From positions 310,001 through 374,000 of the forward strand of contig NZ_JOAX01000002.1 in NCBI RefSeq assembly GCF_000720485.1: a DNA stretch of 64,000 nucleotides. The letters run 5' to 3'. Origin of the DNA: Streptomyces ochraceiscleroticus. Lineage in GTDB: Bacteria; Actinomycetota; Actinomycetes; Streptomycetales; Streptomycetaceae. Positions 33,781-42,412 of this stretch are shown here, in pieces (position 1 is the first letter of the stretch; each line of letters starts with the position of its first letter). The translations under genes and the position numbers were made by a program. The notes under the pieces were generated by a model, which saw only the letters and a list, made by a program, of their open reading frames with translations, ran no database searches and was not told the origin of the DNA.

Positions 33781-34284
33781 ATGAGCAGCGGCCAGCAACA
33801 CCTCACCCACATCGACGCGGCGGGCGCGGCCCGCATGGTCGACGTATCCGAGAAGGACGTCACCGCGCGCACGGCCCGCGCCAGTGGCCGGGTCCTGGTA
33901 GCGCCGCGGGTGATCGAACTGCTGCGCGGGGAGGGCGTCCCCAAGGGCGACGCCCTGGCCACCGCTCGCATCGCCGGCATCATGGGCGCCAAGCGCACCC
34001 CCGACCTGATCCCGCTGTGCCACCCGCTGGCCGTCTCCGGTGTGAAGGTGGAGCTGTCGGTGGCCGACGACGCCGTGGAGATCCTGGCGACGGTGAAGAC
34101 CACCGACCGTACGGGCGTGGAGATGGAGGCGCTCACCGCGGTCACCGTCGCCGCGCTGACCGTGATCGACATGGTCAAGGCCGTCGACAAGGGCGCGGTC
34201 ATCACCGACGTACGGGTGGAGGAGAAGAGCGGCGGCAAGTCGGGCGACTGGGTGCGCGAGGGCGGCGCGGAGGCGGGCGCATGA
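33781..34284 (+). CDS. moaC: Cyclic pyranopterin monophosphate synthase MoaC
   Basis: A 167-residue protein with the MoaC signature: [28 protein letters not shown], the active-site [19 protein letters not shown], and [34 protein letters not shown]. It rearranges the MoaA product to cyclic pyranopterin monophosphate in molybdenum cofactor synthesis. AGGAGAACG precedes the ATG. It overlaps mogA by four bases (ATGA), and the gap to glp (152 nt) contains CCGGGTGGC repeats but no gene. Confidence 0.94.
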   Translation: MSSGQQHLTHIDAAGAARMVDVSEKDVTARTARASGRVLVAPRVIELLRGEGVPKGDALATARIAGIMGAKRTPDLIPLCHPLAVSGVKVELSVADDAVEILATVKTTDRTGVEMEALTAVTVAALTVIDMVKAVDKGAVITDVRVEEKSGGKSGDWVREGGAEAGA

Positions 34285-34811
34285 GCGCGCACTCCGCCCC
34301 GGACGCCCCCGGACGCCCGTACCGGGCCATGGTCGTCACGGCGTCCAACAGGGCCGCCGCCGGGGTCTACGCCGACAAGGGCGGCCCGCTCATCGCCGAG
34401 GCACTCACCGCGCTCGGCTTCGAGGTCGAGGGCCCGCGGGTGGTGCCGGACGGCGACCCCGTGGAGGCCGCGCTGCGCGACGCGGTGGCCGGCGGCTTCG
34501 ACGCGGTGGTCACCACCGGCGGTACGGGCATCTCGCCCACCGACGCCACCCCGGAGGCGACCCGCCGGGTGCTGGACTACGAAGTGCCCGGCATCCCCGA
34601 GGCGATCCGGGCCGAGGGCCTGGCCAAGGTGCCCACGGCGGCCCTCTCGCGGGGCCTGGCGGGTGTCGCGGGCCGCACCCTCGTCGTGAACCTGCCCGGC
34701 TCCACAGGGGGCGTCCGCGACGGCCTCGCCGTACTGGAGCGCCTGCTCGTCCACGCCGTCGACCAGCTCCGCGGCGGCGACCACCCCAGACCGGCCGGGA
34801 GTACGCACTGA
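34281..34811 (+). CDS. MogA/MoaB-family molybdenum cofactor protein
   Basis: A 176-residue molybdopterin-binding domain protein. [54 protein letters not shown] and [16 protein letters not shown] are the MPT-binding loops. The family adenylates molybdopterin (MogA) or resembles MoaB; the sequence alone does not separate them. ATG overlaps the moaC stop, so translation is coupled. Confidence 0.88.
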   Translation: MSAHSAPDAPGRPYRAMVVTASNRAAAGVYADKGGPLIAEALTALGFEVEGPRVVPDGDPVEAALRDAVAGGFDAVVTTGGTGISPTDATPEATRRVLDYEVPGIPEAIRAEGLAKVPTAALSRGLAGVAGRTLVVNLPGSTGGVRDGLAVLERLLVHAVDQLRGGDHPRPAGSTH

Positions 34812-34825
34812 ACGCGCCCTGGCCG

Positions 34826-35440
34826 GTGGAGCTGGCGGACGGCGACACGGCCCTCCGCCCGATAAGGCTGCGCGACCAGCGGGCCTGGCGCGAGGTCAAC
34901 CGGCGCAACCGCGACTGGCTGCGCCCCTGGGAGGCCACCATCCCGCCCGCACCGCCCGGTGCGCCGCCGGTCCAGCGGCCGACCTACCGTCAGATGGTGC
35001 GCCACCTGCGGGCGGAGGCGCACGCGGGCCGGATGTTGCCGTTCGTCGTGGAGTACCAGGGCCGGCTGGCCGGGCAGCTCACGGTCGCCGGGATCACCTG
35101 GGGATCGATGTGTTCGGGCCATATCGGCTATTGGGTCGACGAGGCCGTCGCGGGGCGCGGTGTCATGCCCACCGCGGTCGCGCTCGCCGTCGACCACTGC
35201 TTCCGTACGGTCGGACTGCACCGCATCGAGGTGTGCATTCGCCCGGAGAACGTGCCCAGCCGCCGGGTGGTGGAAAAGCTCGGCTTTCGCGAGGAGGGGC
35301 TGCGGCCGCGCTATCTGCACATCGACGGCGCCTGGCGTGACCACCTGGTTTTCGCGCTGACGGCGGAGGAGGTGCCGGGCGGGCTGCTCGCCCGGTGGCA
35401 CCGCGAGAAGCCGGGCACCCCGGGGACATCCCACAAATAA
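34826..35440 (+). CDS. GNAT N-acetyltransferase, RimJ/RimL-like
   Basis: About 204 residues. TALRPIRLRDQRAWREVNRRNRDWLRPWE is the typical RimJ/RimL start, and HRIEVCIRPENVPSRRVVEKLGFREEGLRPRYLHIDGAWRDHLVFAL the conserved end. It acetylates an N-terminal or small-molecule amine; the target is unknown. The GTG at 34826 is given, but a CTG at 34808, overlapping the mogA stop, has GGGAG 6 nt before it and would add NAPWPV, so the true start may be CTG. Confidence 0.85.
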   Translation: MELADGDTALRPIRLRDQRAWREVNRRNRDWLRPWEATIPPAPPGAPPVQRPTYRQMVRHLRAEAHAGRMLPFVVEYQGRLAGQLTVAGITWGSMCSGHIGYWVDEAVAGRGVMPTAVALAVDHCFRTVGLHRIEVCIRPENVPSRRVVEKLGFREEGLRPRYLHIDGAWRDHLVFALTAEEVPGGLLARWHREKPGTPGTSHK

Positions 35441-35578
35441 AAAGTGTGTTCGAATTAATCCATCAATTCGGCACATTCGCAGTGCGTTGATCGCAACAAT
35501 CACAAAAAAAGTTCGAGATATCAGCCAGATCGTGCGACACACCGGCTCAATTGGCGGATGGCCCCGCTCAAACCCCTC

Positions 35579-35584
35579 TACCGT
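35579..35584 (+). promoter_or_regulatory. Putative -10 box of leaderless glpR/sepX mRNA
   Basis: TACCGT lies 7 nt before the GTG start with no ribosome-binding site between. The 150 bp upstream are unusually AT-rich and hold dyads CGAATT-AATCCATC-AATTCG (35451-35470) and GTTG-ATCG-CAAC (35486-35497), possible regulator sites. Confidence 0.5.
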
Positions 35585-35591
35585 GTGAGGC

Positions 35592-36761
35592 GTGAGCAGC
35601 AGCGGCCTCATCTACGCAGTCATCGTCGGGGCCTGGGCCGCCTACTTGGTGCCGATGTGGCTCCGTAGGCAGGACGAACTCAATGAGGCCCGTCCTACGG
35701 AGCGTTTCAGTACCGCCATCCGGCTCCTGTCCGGGCGGGCGGCGATGGAACGCCGTTACGCCAAGGGGCAGGAAGGGCGCCCCGCCGACGATGCGAGCGG
35801 GGAACGGGACCCGGACGCCCCGGCCGACGCGGCCGGCGTCCGGTCAGCAAGCACGCCCGCGGACGAGGACCGCCCGCCCGGAGCGGAGGCCCGCGCCCCC
35901 GAGGAGCGCGAGGCCGCACCCACGGCCGTCCAGCCGCACGGCCCGGTTCCTTCGCACGCCCCCGCGCCCCAGCGCCCCTCGTCCGCCGAGCGCACGAAGC
36001 GGGCCCGGGTCCTCGCGCGGCGCCGCCGTACGATCACGGTCCTCTTCCTCGTCTTCACCGTCGGCGCGGTCGTCGCCGGGGTGGGCGGCATCACCTTCCT
36101 GTGGGCACCCGGCGTCCCCGCCCTCCTGCTGAGCGCGTACATCGTGTACCTCCGCCTTCAGGAGCGCCGCCGGTTCGCCTTCACGATGGACCAGCGGGGG
36201 GCCGAGGCCGCGGCCCAGCGGCTGCGGGAGGGCCGGGGCGCCCGCCCTCCGCGGGCGGGCCACCAGCCGCCCGCCGAGGAGACCCCCGCCGAACCGGCCG
36301 GCCCCGCGCCTGAGCCGGTGCGCCCCGAGCCCGCCCCCAGTGCGGGCCGCCGCCCTCTTGTCGAGCAGGCTGGCCACACGGAGTGGACCGAACCGCAGCG
36401 CCCCCGGGGCCGCCGCGACGGGGACGGCTGGGAGCCGGTCCCGGTACCGCTGCCGACGTACGTCACTGCCCCCGTGGCGCCGCGCGCCAACGGCCATGTC
36501 GACCTGGCCGCCGACGGCGCCTGGAGCTCCGCCCGGTCCGGTACGGCGGGTGGCTCGGGAGCGCCCGCCGACGGTGCGGCCACGGCCCCGCCGTCCGGCA
36601 CCGGTCCGGTCGCGGGCGGCGGTGCCGCGGACGCGGACCCCCGGCCGGCGCCGGGCCGGGATCGTCCCGCCGGCGGCCGCCGCGGCCGTACCCCGCTCTT
36701 CGACCAGTTCGCCGCTCCGGCCGACGAGGGGCTGGACCGCCCGCGCGCCGCGAACGAGTGA
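35592..36761 (+). CDS. sepX: Septation membrane protein SepX / gephyrin-like receptor GlpR
   Basis: A 389-residue membrane protein: an N-terminal helix (LIYAVIVGAWAAYLVPMWL) followed by RRQDELNEARPTERFSTAIRLLSG, a long Pro/Ala/Glu-rich linker, then two helices (TVLFLVFTVGAVVAGVGGITFLW and VPALLLSAYIVYLRL) and a disordered C-terminal half. The N-terminal motif and helix layout match Streptomyces SepX, needed for cross-wall and sporulation septa, and its Corynebacterium counterpart GlpR, the receptor of Glp. The MoeA-like glp gene lies in the same gene run. The start codon is GTG with a TACCGT box 7 nt upstream, suggesting leaderless translation. Confidence 0.85.
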   Translation: MSSSGLIYAVIVGAWAAYLVPMWLRRQDELNEARPTERFSTAIRLLSGRAAMERRYAKGQEGRPADDASGERDPDAPADAAGVRSASTPADEDRPPGAEARAPEEREAAPTAVQPHGPVPSHAPAPQRPSSAERTKRARVLARRRRTITVLFLVFTVGAVVAGVGGITFLWAPGVPALLLSAYIVYLRLQERRRFAFTMDQRGAEAAAQRLREGRGARPPRAGHQPPAEETPAEPAGPAPEPVRPEPAPSAGRRPLVEQAGHTEWTEPQRPRGRRDGDGWEPVPVPLPTYVTAPVAPRANGHVDLAADGAWSSARSGTAGGSGAPADGAATAPPSGTGPVAGGGAADADPRPAPGRDRPAGGRRGRTPLFDQFAAPADEGLDRPRAANE

Positions 36762-36836
36762 GCCGCCACTCCTGACCAGCGCCGGAAGCGATTTCCGAGC
36801 ACGGCCGCAAGGATGCTAGAGTTTCACTCGTCGCAA

Positions 36837-36909
36837 GGGCCTGTGGCGCAGCTGGTAGCGCACCTCGTTCGCAACGAGGGGGTCAGGGGTTCGAATCCCC
36901 TCAGGTCCA
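36837..36909 (+). tRNA. tRNA-Ala (anticodon CGC)
   Basis: A 73-nt cloverleaf. Acceptor GGGCCTG (36837-36843) pairs with CAGGTCC (36902-36908, one G-U), discriminator A at 36909. The anticodon arm is CCTCG-TTCGCAA-CGAGG, giving anticodon CGC (codon GCG). The T arm contains GGTTCGAATCC. CCA is not encoded. TAGAGT (36817-36822) is a possible -10 box. Confidence 0.95.
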
Positions 36910-36918
36910 CAGACAACA

Positions 36919-36953
36919 GAACCCCTGCCGGGAACTCCGGCAGGGGTTCTTTC
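36919..36953 (+). terminator. Terminator after tRNA-Ala
   Basis: Perfect 14-bp arms 36919-36932 (AGAACCCCTGCCGG) and 36937-36950, 4-nt loop, followed by TTC. Confidence 0.85.
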
Positions 36954-36997
36954 GTATACCCAGCGGGTGGCGCGCTCGCGGCCGGGCGGGGTGTCGC

Positions 36998-37870
36998 TCA
37001 GGACCCCACGCGCTGGCGGTGGCTGCCGCCCTTGGTGTTCTGGGCGTGGCGGGTCACGGCCTGGGGCGCGGGGGAGAGGTCGAGCTGGCGGACGAGCTGG
37101 TGGAAGCAGAGGAGGACGGTCACGGGCGGCAGTCCGGCCACGGTGATGCCGGCCGGTGTCGCGGGGGTGTGGGCGATGCACAGCAGCATGGCGACGGCCG
37201 CGAAGAAGATGACGACGAGCCAGGACTGCGCGGTGCGGCGGCGGTAGGCGCGCGCCCGCAGGATGGACAGCGTGGCGGCGATCCAGGGGCCGTAAATCAG
37301 CAGCGGCCACAGGTCGGCGATGTGGCGCGGCGCGACGCCGCCGGCCAGGGCGCGGAGCGAGGGGTAGGACGCGAGGGCGCCCAGGATGCTCACCGCGATG
37401 ACGATCAGGGCCGTCAGGGTCACTGACACCAGGCTCAGCACGCGCTGCCAGGTCCAGGTGGCGATGTGTGTGCGGAGGAACGAGGTCTTGCGGTGCCGGG
37501 TGGGCGGCGCGACCGGAGTGGGCTGCGGCGTCACCACGGGCTGCTCGGCCGTCTCCAGGAGCTGCGCCAGCTCCCCTTCCAGCTCCTCCACCACAGCGGC
37601 GTCCCAGCCGTCCGACGTGTGGCCGAGCGCCATGTCGTCGTGGCCGAGCAGCATGTCGTCGCGGAAGAGCGGCATGCCGGCGAGGCTCGGGGCGGTGTCG
37701 AGCCCGTCGGCGGTCTGGCGCGGCAGCCGGTGCCGCCCGGAGCCGTCGGTGTGTCCGGTACTGCCGCCCGGGAATCCGGGGCCGTCCGGGTAGCCGGGGC
37801 CGCTCGGGTAGCCGGTGCCTCCCGGGTGCGCGGGACCGGACGGAAAGGGGGCCTGGGGAGTGTCGTACAC
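36998..37870 (-). CDS. DUF2637 membrane protein
   Basis: A 290-residue protein. The N-terminal third is a Gly/Pro-rich disordered region with PSGP/YPSGPGYPDGP repeats, then an acidic stretch (VVEELEGELAQLLET). Four helices follow, beginning at LSLVSVTLTALIVIAVSILGALASYPSLRALA; that sequence and IYGPWIAATLSILRARAYRRR match the DUF2637 domain, found in Streptomyces membrane proteins and some mobile elements. Function unknown. GTG start at 37870 with GAGAG upstream. A 74-residue gene lies 77 nt upstream on the same strand, likely cotranscribed. Confidence 0.78.
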   Translation of the reverse strand: MYDTPQAPFPSGPAHPGGTGYPSGPGYPDGPGFPGGSTGHTDGSGRHRLPRQTADGLDTAPSLAGMPLFRDDMLLGHDDMALGHTSDGWDAAVVEELEGELAQLLETAEQPVVTPQPTPVAPPTRHRKTSFLRTHIATWTWQRVLSLVSVTLTALIVIAVSILGALASYPSLRALAGGVAPRHIADLWPLLIYGPWIAATLSILRARAYRRRTAQSWLVVIFFAAVAMLLCIAHTPATPAGITVAGLPPVTVLLCFHQLVRQLDLSPAPQAVTRHAQNTKGGSHRQRVGS

Positions 37871-37947
37871 GTCGGCTCTCGTGGGATCGATGGGACCGGG
37901 GCGGGAGGCCGGTGCGGACCGCGTGGCGGCCGGACCGGTGGCGGCTC

Positions 37948-38172
37948 CTACCGTCTGATGCGCGGCGGGCGCTCCGCGCGGTCCCGCGGCCCCAGCGTGG
38001 CCTCGATCCCGTCGAGGGCCGAGAGCAGTACCTCCAGCAGGTCGCCGGTGTGCTCCAGCCGTACGCGCTGCCCGGCGCGCTCCAGGTGTACGTCCGGGCG
38101 GCCGGCGGCGACTGCGGAACTCAGGTGCCAGCCACCGAGTTGCCGCATTCGCGGAATGGTTGTTTCAGGCAT
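37948..38172 (-). CDS. Small hypothetical protein upstream of the DUF2637 gene
   Basis: A 74-residue soluble protein: a polar N-terminus (ETTIPRMRQLGGWHLSSAV), then VHLERAGQRVRLEHTGDLLEVLLSALDGIEATLG, which looks like a short beta-alpha fold, and an Arg-rich end. I do not recognise it. GGAG is only one base from the ATG, so the start is uncertain. Codon usage is typical. Confidence 0.55.
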   Translation of the reverse strand: MPETTIPRMRQLGGWHLSSAVAAGRPDVHLERAGQRVRLEHTGDLLEVLLSALDGIEATLGPRDRAERPPRIRR

Positions 38173-38390
38173 ACTCCGTCAACGAAGAAAAAGCCGCAAA
38201 GAAACGTGGCATCCAGGTAATTCGAGTTTGATTTTCCGGCCGTCGGGAATGCCGACCGGTTCATGTTTTTCTGCAATAGAAGGCCCTTGGGTAAATATGC
38301 TGAGCGGCCGCGTCCGTGGCCGGTGGTCCGTTGGCCAGGGGCGCGGGCGGGTGGGTCGGCCCGGTCCGGCGGCCCCTGGCTGGGCCGCCG

Positions 38391-38590
38391 GACCCCAGTA
38401 GTACGTCGTCACCGGACGCGGCAGACCGTCCGGGACAAGGACCGGCGCGGCCTCCTTGAAATAGCCGGAGGTTTATATCTTCGACCGATGGCCGTCGGGG
38501 CCGCGGAGATAAACGTAAAAAGCATTGGACACACGACCGTGTGAACCCCCTGGACGCAGATCGGCCAACCCGGAAGTACCGCCCGGACCG
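38391..38590 (-). pseudogene. Remnant of an extradiol (VOC-fold) dioxygenase C-terminus
   Basis: On the minus strand one frame reads HGRVSNAFYVYLRGPDGHR (38541 downwards), then SKI, a TAA at 38473-38475, and TSGYFKEAAPVLVPDG. This matches the end of HpaD/catechol 2,3-dioxygenase-like proteins, RHG.SNAF.LYLRDPDGHR.E.YTSDY, where the Tyr codon seems to have become a stop. No start codon and no N-terminal domain are present, and the surrounding sequence is AT-rich and non-coding. Resemblance is by eye from memory of the family. Confidence 0.55.
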
Positions 38591-38627
38591 CGGACAACAC
38601 CCGTTTCTCCGCGGGGTCTTGTCCGCG
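38589..38627 (-). terminator. Possible terminator of the M23 peptidase gene
   Basis: CGCGGACAA (38589-38597) pairs with TTGTCCGCG (38619-38627); the 21-nt loop has a further CCCG/CGGG stem. It lies just past the peptidase stop. Confidence 0.5.
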
Positions 38628-38631
38628 CCTC

Positions 38632-39162
38632 TCAGCCCCGTTTGCCCATGTGCACGCCGTGGCGGGACAGGTATCGCAGCGGGTTGACGTCGTTGCCGTA
38701 GCCGCGTCCGTCACGCACCTCGAAGTGCAGGTGCGGGCCGCTGGAGCGGCCGGTCGAGCCGCTGGACCCCAGCCGGGTTCCGGGGCCCACGTGGCGGCCC
38801 TTCCTGACGGCGATCCGGGAGAGGTGGCCGTACACGACGTAGTGCCCGTCGCGCATGCGAACGGTCACCGCCTTCCCGTAGTCGCCGGAGCGGCGGGCCA
38901 GTACCACCGTGCCGGAGCCCACCGAACGGACGCGGGTGCCGGTCGGCACGGCGAAGTCCACCCCTGGGTGGTGCCCGGCAGCCCATTCGCCGGGCACGCC
39001 GTACCGTGCCGTCACGTGGTAGGGCGCGGTGATGGGCCGCGCGTAGCTGCCTGCTGCTTCGACGGCGGCCGCCTCATGAGGGGCCGTCAGGGCCAGCGCC
39101 GAGGCGGCGGCGACGGCGACCGGGACTGTGCGACGCAGTGTCAGATCCTTGAACGCTGTCAT
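38632..39162 (-). CDS. Secreted M23-family metallopeptidase
   Basis: A 176-residue exported protein: signal peptide (LRRTVPVAVAAASALALTAPHEAAA), then a LytM/M23 domain with the Zn ligands in GHHPGVDFAVPTGTRV and HLHFEVR, plus VYGHLSRIAVRKGRHV. It should cleave peptidoglycan cross-bridges or act as a regulatory LytM domain. GAGG 8 nt before ATG 39162 fixes the start. No extra binding domain is present, so it is short for the family. Confidence 0.88.
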   Translation of the reverse strand: MTAFKDLTLRRTVPVAVAAASALALTAPHEAAAVEAAGSYARPITAPYHVTARYGVPGEWAAGHHPGVDFAVPTGTRVRSVGSGTVVLARRSGDYGKAVTVRMRDGHYVVYGHLSRIAVRKGRHVGPGTRLGSSGSTGRSSGPHLHFEVRDGRGYGNDVNPLRYLSRHGVHMGKRG

Positions 39163-39361
39163 AGAGGCGACCTCACCGGTTCCGACGGTCCGTCGCAATG
39201 CGGAAACCCGCCGCACGGCTTAATGGCGTGGACCACTCGGTACGGCGGGTGCGGGCACGCATACGGCGGGCGCGCCGTGCATGGCTGTCCGCCTCCGCCG
39301 GGCAGGCTGGAGGCAGGGCCGTACTCGCCGGGTCTCCCCACGCACCCACCGGAGCAGCCGC

Positions 39362-42300
39362 ATGCACGACGACCGCAGCATCGTGGAACACCGCCTCCGC
39401 CGCGTCCTCGAAGAACGCGTCAAGCCCGCTCTGTACAGCGCGTCCGTGCCGCTGACCGTGGGCCGCTGGGACGCGCCCGGCGAGCCGGTGCCGGTCGCCG
39501 AGGGGCTGGCAGCGCCGTACGCGCCGGCAGCGGCGGGCGAGGCGTGGGGGCCGGCCTGGGGCACGAGCTGGTTCAAGGTCACCGGGCAGGTGCCGCGGGA
39601 GTGGGCGGGCCGGGCCGTGGAGGCCGTACTGGACCTGGGATTCGAGCGGATGAGCCCCGGCTTCCAGAGCGAGGGGCTGGTGTACCGGGCCAACGGCGAG
39701 GCGGTGAAGGGACTCCACCCGCACAACGCCTGGGTGCGGATCGGCGACCGGGTGGCGGGCGGCGAGGAGGTCGAGCTGTACGTCGAGGCCGCCGCCAATC
39801 CGGTACTCAACGTCCAGCGGCCCACCTATGAAGGCGACCGGCTCACCTCCGGTGACGCGCCGCTCTACCGCCTGAACCGCCTGGACCTGGCGGTCTTCGA
39901 GCCCGTCGTGTGGGAGCTGATCCAGGACCTCGAGGTGCTGGCCGGGCTGATGGAGCAGCTTCCGGCGGACGACGCGCGCCGTCACGAGATTCTGCGCGCC
40001 CTCGAACGTGCCCTGGACGCTCTGGACATCGACGACGTACCGGGTACGGCCGAGGGCGCACGTGCCGAGCTGGCCGCCGTACTCGTCGCACCCGCGCACG
40101 CCTCCGCGCACCGTCTCAGCGCGGTCGGCCATGCCCACATCGACTCCGCCTGGCTGTGGCCGCTGCGCGAGACCGTCCGCAAGGTCGCCCGTACCTGCGC
40201 CAACATGACCGCGCTCATGGATGATCACCCGGAGTTCGTCTTCGCCATGTCCCAGGCGCAGCAGCTCGCCTGGATCAAGGAACACCGGCCCGAGGTCTTC
40301 GCACGGGTGAAGGAGAAGATCGCGGCCGGGCAGTTCGTGCCGGTCGGCGGGATGTGGGTGGAGTCGGACACCAACATGGTCGGCGGGGAGGCCATGGCCC
40401 GGCAGTTCCTTTACGGGAAGCGGTTCTTCCTGGAGGAGTTCGGGATCGAGACCGAGGAGGTCTGGCTGCCGGACTCCTTCGGGTACACCGCGGCCATGCC
40501 ACAGCTCGTGAAGCTCGCGGGCGCGCGGTGGTTCCTCACCCAGAAGATCTCCTGGAGCCAGACCAACGCCTTCCCGCACCACACCTTCTGGTGGGAGGGC
40601 ATCGACGGCACCCGCGTCTTCACCCACTTCCCGCCCGTGGACACCTACAACTCCGAGCTGAGCGGCCGCGAGCTGGCGCACGCGGCACGCAACTACCGCG
40701 AGAAGGGCCGCGGCACCCGCTCCCTCGTCCCCTTCGGGCACGGCGACGGCGGGGGCGGTGCGACGCGCGAGATGCTGGCGCGCGCGGAACGGTGCCGTGA
40801 CCTGGAGGGCTCGCCGCGTGTCGCGATCGAGCGGCCCGCCGCCTTCTTCGAGCAGGCGCACGAGGAGTACGCAGCGGCCGCGCCCGTATGGGTCGGCGAG
40901 CTGTACCTGGAGCTGCACCGCGGCACGTACACCTCGCAGGCGAAGACCAAGCAGGGCAACCGTTTCAGCGAGTCGCTGCTGCGCGAGGCGGAGCTGTGGG
41001 CGGCGACGGCCGCGGTCCGCGTACCGGAGTACGCGTATCCGTATGAAGAACTGGAGCGGCTGTGGAAGACGGTCCTGCTGCACCAGTTCCACGACATCCT
41101 GCCCGGTTCGTCGATCGCCTGGGTGCACCGGGAGGCCCGGGAGACCTACGCGCGGGTCCACGCCGAGCTGCGGGACATCGTCGACGGCGCGCAGCGGGCG
41201 CTCGTCGGGCCCGGCAGCGACGAGATCGTCTTCAACGGGGCGCCGCACGCCCGGCACGGTGTACCGGCGGGCGGCGCGGGCCGCGCGGTGGCCGGCGGAC
41301 CGGACACGGAGGTCACCGTGGCCGAGCGCCCCGGCGGGGGGTGGGTCCTCGCCAATGGGGTGCTGCGCGCCGAGATCGACGGGCGCGGGCTGCTGGTCTC
41401 CGCGTACGACCTGCGCGCCCGCCGCGAGGCGCTGGCGCCGGGCCGGGCCGGCAACCTCCTCCAGCTCCATCCCGACCTGCCCAACTTCTGGGACGCCTGG
41501 GACATCGACGCCTTCTACCGGCACCGCGTCACCGACCTGACCGAGGTGGAGGAGCTGCGGCTGATCGCCGACGGGCCCGACGCGGCCACGGTCGAGGTCC
41601 GTCGTGCGTTCGGGAACTCCACGGCCGTCCAGGCCGTTACTCTCCGTGAGGGTTCCGCCACCCTGGAAATCACCGCTGATATCGACTGGCACGAGAAGGA
41701 GAAGATTCTCAAGGCCGCCTTCCCGCTGGATGTGAAGGCCGACCGGTCCGCGGCCGAGACCCAGTTCGGGCATGTCCACCGGCCCACCCACACCAACACC
41801 TCATGGGAGGCAGCCAAGTTCGAGATCTGTGCGCACCGCTGGCTCCAGGTCGAGGAGCCCGGTTGGGGCACGGCGCTGGTCAACGACTCCACGTACGGGC
41901 ACGACGTCACCCGCGACGTACGCGCGGACGGCGGCCAGACCACGACCGTCCGGCTCTCCCTGCTGCGCGCCCCACGCTATCCGGACCCGGAGACCGATCA
42001 GGGCCGGCACCGGCTGCGGTACGGGCTGGTGCCCGGCGCGGGGGCGCTGGACGCGGTGCGCGAGGGCCACTGGATCAACCTCCCGGAGCGGGTGGTGCCC
42101 GGCTCCCGGGAGGTCGCGCCGCTGGTCGGCGTGGACAACGACGCGGTGGTCGTCGAGGCGGTCAAGCTCGCCGAGGACCGCGGCGGGGACGTGGTCGTGC
42201 GGCTGTACGAGGCGGTCGGCGGGCGGGCTTCGGCGACGCTGACGGCCGGCTTCCCGGTGGCGGAGGTGTACGCGACGGACCTGCTGGAACGGCCGCCGGC

Positions 42301-42412
42301 GGACGCGCTTCCGTACGCCGTGACGGACGGCGGGCAGGTGACCGTCGCGCTGCGGCCGTTCCAGATCCTGACGCTGCGGCTGTCACGGGACGCCCGGGGG
42401 GCGCGCGACTAA
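39362..42412 (+). CDS. Alpha-mannosidase, glycoside hydrolase family 38
   Basis: A 1016-residue enzyme. The N-terminal domain is followed by the GH38 catalytic domain: SAVGHAHIDSAWLWPLRET supplies Zn-binding His and Asp, VWLPDSFGYTAAMPQL contains the nucleophile Asp, and VGGMWVESDTNMVGGEAMARQF is typical. HQFHDILPGSSIAWVHREA precedes the central and C-terminal beta domains. No signal peptide, so probably cytoplasmic, degrading alpha-mannosides. GGAG precedes the ATG. Its stop TAA overlaps the stop of the convergent gene at 42409-42412. Confidence 0.93.
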   Translation: MHDDRSIVEHRLRRVLEERVKPALYSASVPLTVGRWDAPGEPVPVAEGLAAPYAPAAAGEAWGPAWGTSWFKVTGQVPREWAGRAVEAVLDLGFERMSPGFQSEGLVYRANGEAVKGLHPHNAWVRIGDRVAGGEEVELYVEAAANPVLNVQRPTYEGDRLTSGDAPLYRLNRLDLAVFEPVVWELIQDLEVLAGLMEQLPADDARRHEILRALERALDALDIDDVPGTAEGARAELAAVLVAPAHASAHRLSAVGHAHIDSAWLWPLRETVRKVARTCANMTALMDDHPEFVFAMSQAQQLAWIKEHRPEVFARVKEKIAAGQFVPVGGMWVESDTNMVGGEAMARQFLYGKRFFLEEFGIETEEVWLPDSFGYTAAMPQLVKLAGARWFLTQKISWSQTNAFPHHTFWWEGIDGTRVFTHFPPVDTYNSELSGRELAHAARNYREKGRGTRSLVPFGHGDGGGGATREMLARAERCRDLEGSPRVAIERPAAFFEQAHEEYAAAAPVWVGELYLELHRGTYTSQAKTKQGNRFSESLLREAELWAATAAVRVPEYAYPYEELERLWKTVLLHQFHDILPGSSIAWVHREARETYARVHAELRDIVDGAQRALVGPGSDEIVFNGAPHARHGVPAGGAGRAVAGGPDTEVTVAERPGGGWVLANGVLRAEIDGRGLLVSAYDLRARREALAPGRAGNLLQLHPDLPNFWDAWDIDAFYRHRVTDLTEVEELRLIADGPDAATVEVRRAFGNSTAVQAVTLREGSATLEITADIDWHEKEKILKAAFPLDVKADRSAAETQFGHVHRPTHTNTSWEAAKFEICAHRWLQVEEPGWGTALVNDSTYGHDVTRDVRADGGQTTTVRLSLLRAPRYPDPETDQGRHRLRYGLVPGAGALDAVREGHWINLPERVVPGSREVAPLVGVDNDAVVVEAVKLAEDRGGDVVVRLYEAVGGRASATLTAGFPVAEVYATDLLERPPADALPYAVTDGGQVTVALRPFQILTLRLSRDARGARD

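Noticed and set aside
36837..38631. Integrated mobile element at tRNA-Ala
   Set aside because: No integrase, excisionase or repeated tRNA 3' end was found in the following sequence.
39173..41791. An 872-codon open frame antisense to the mannosidase
   Set aside because: It is rich in Arg, Gly, Val and Leu without domain motifs, as expected from high-GC third positions of the true gene on the other strand.
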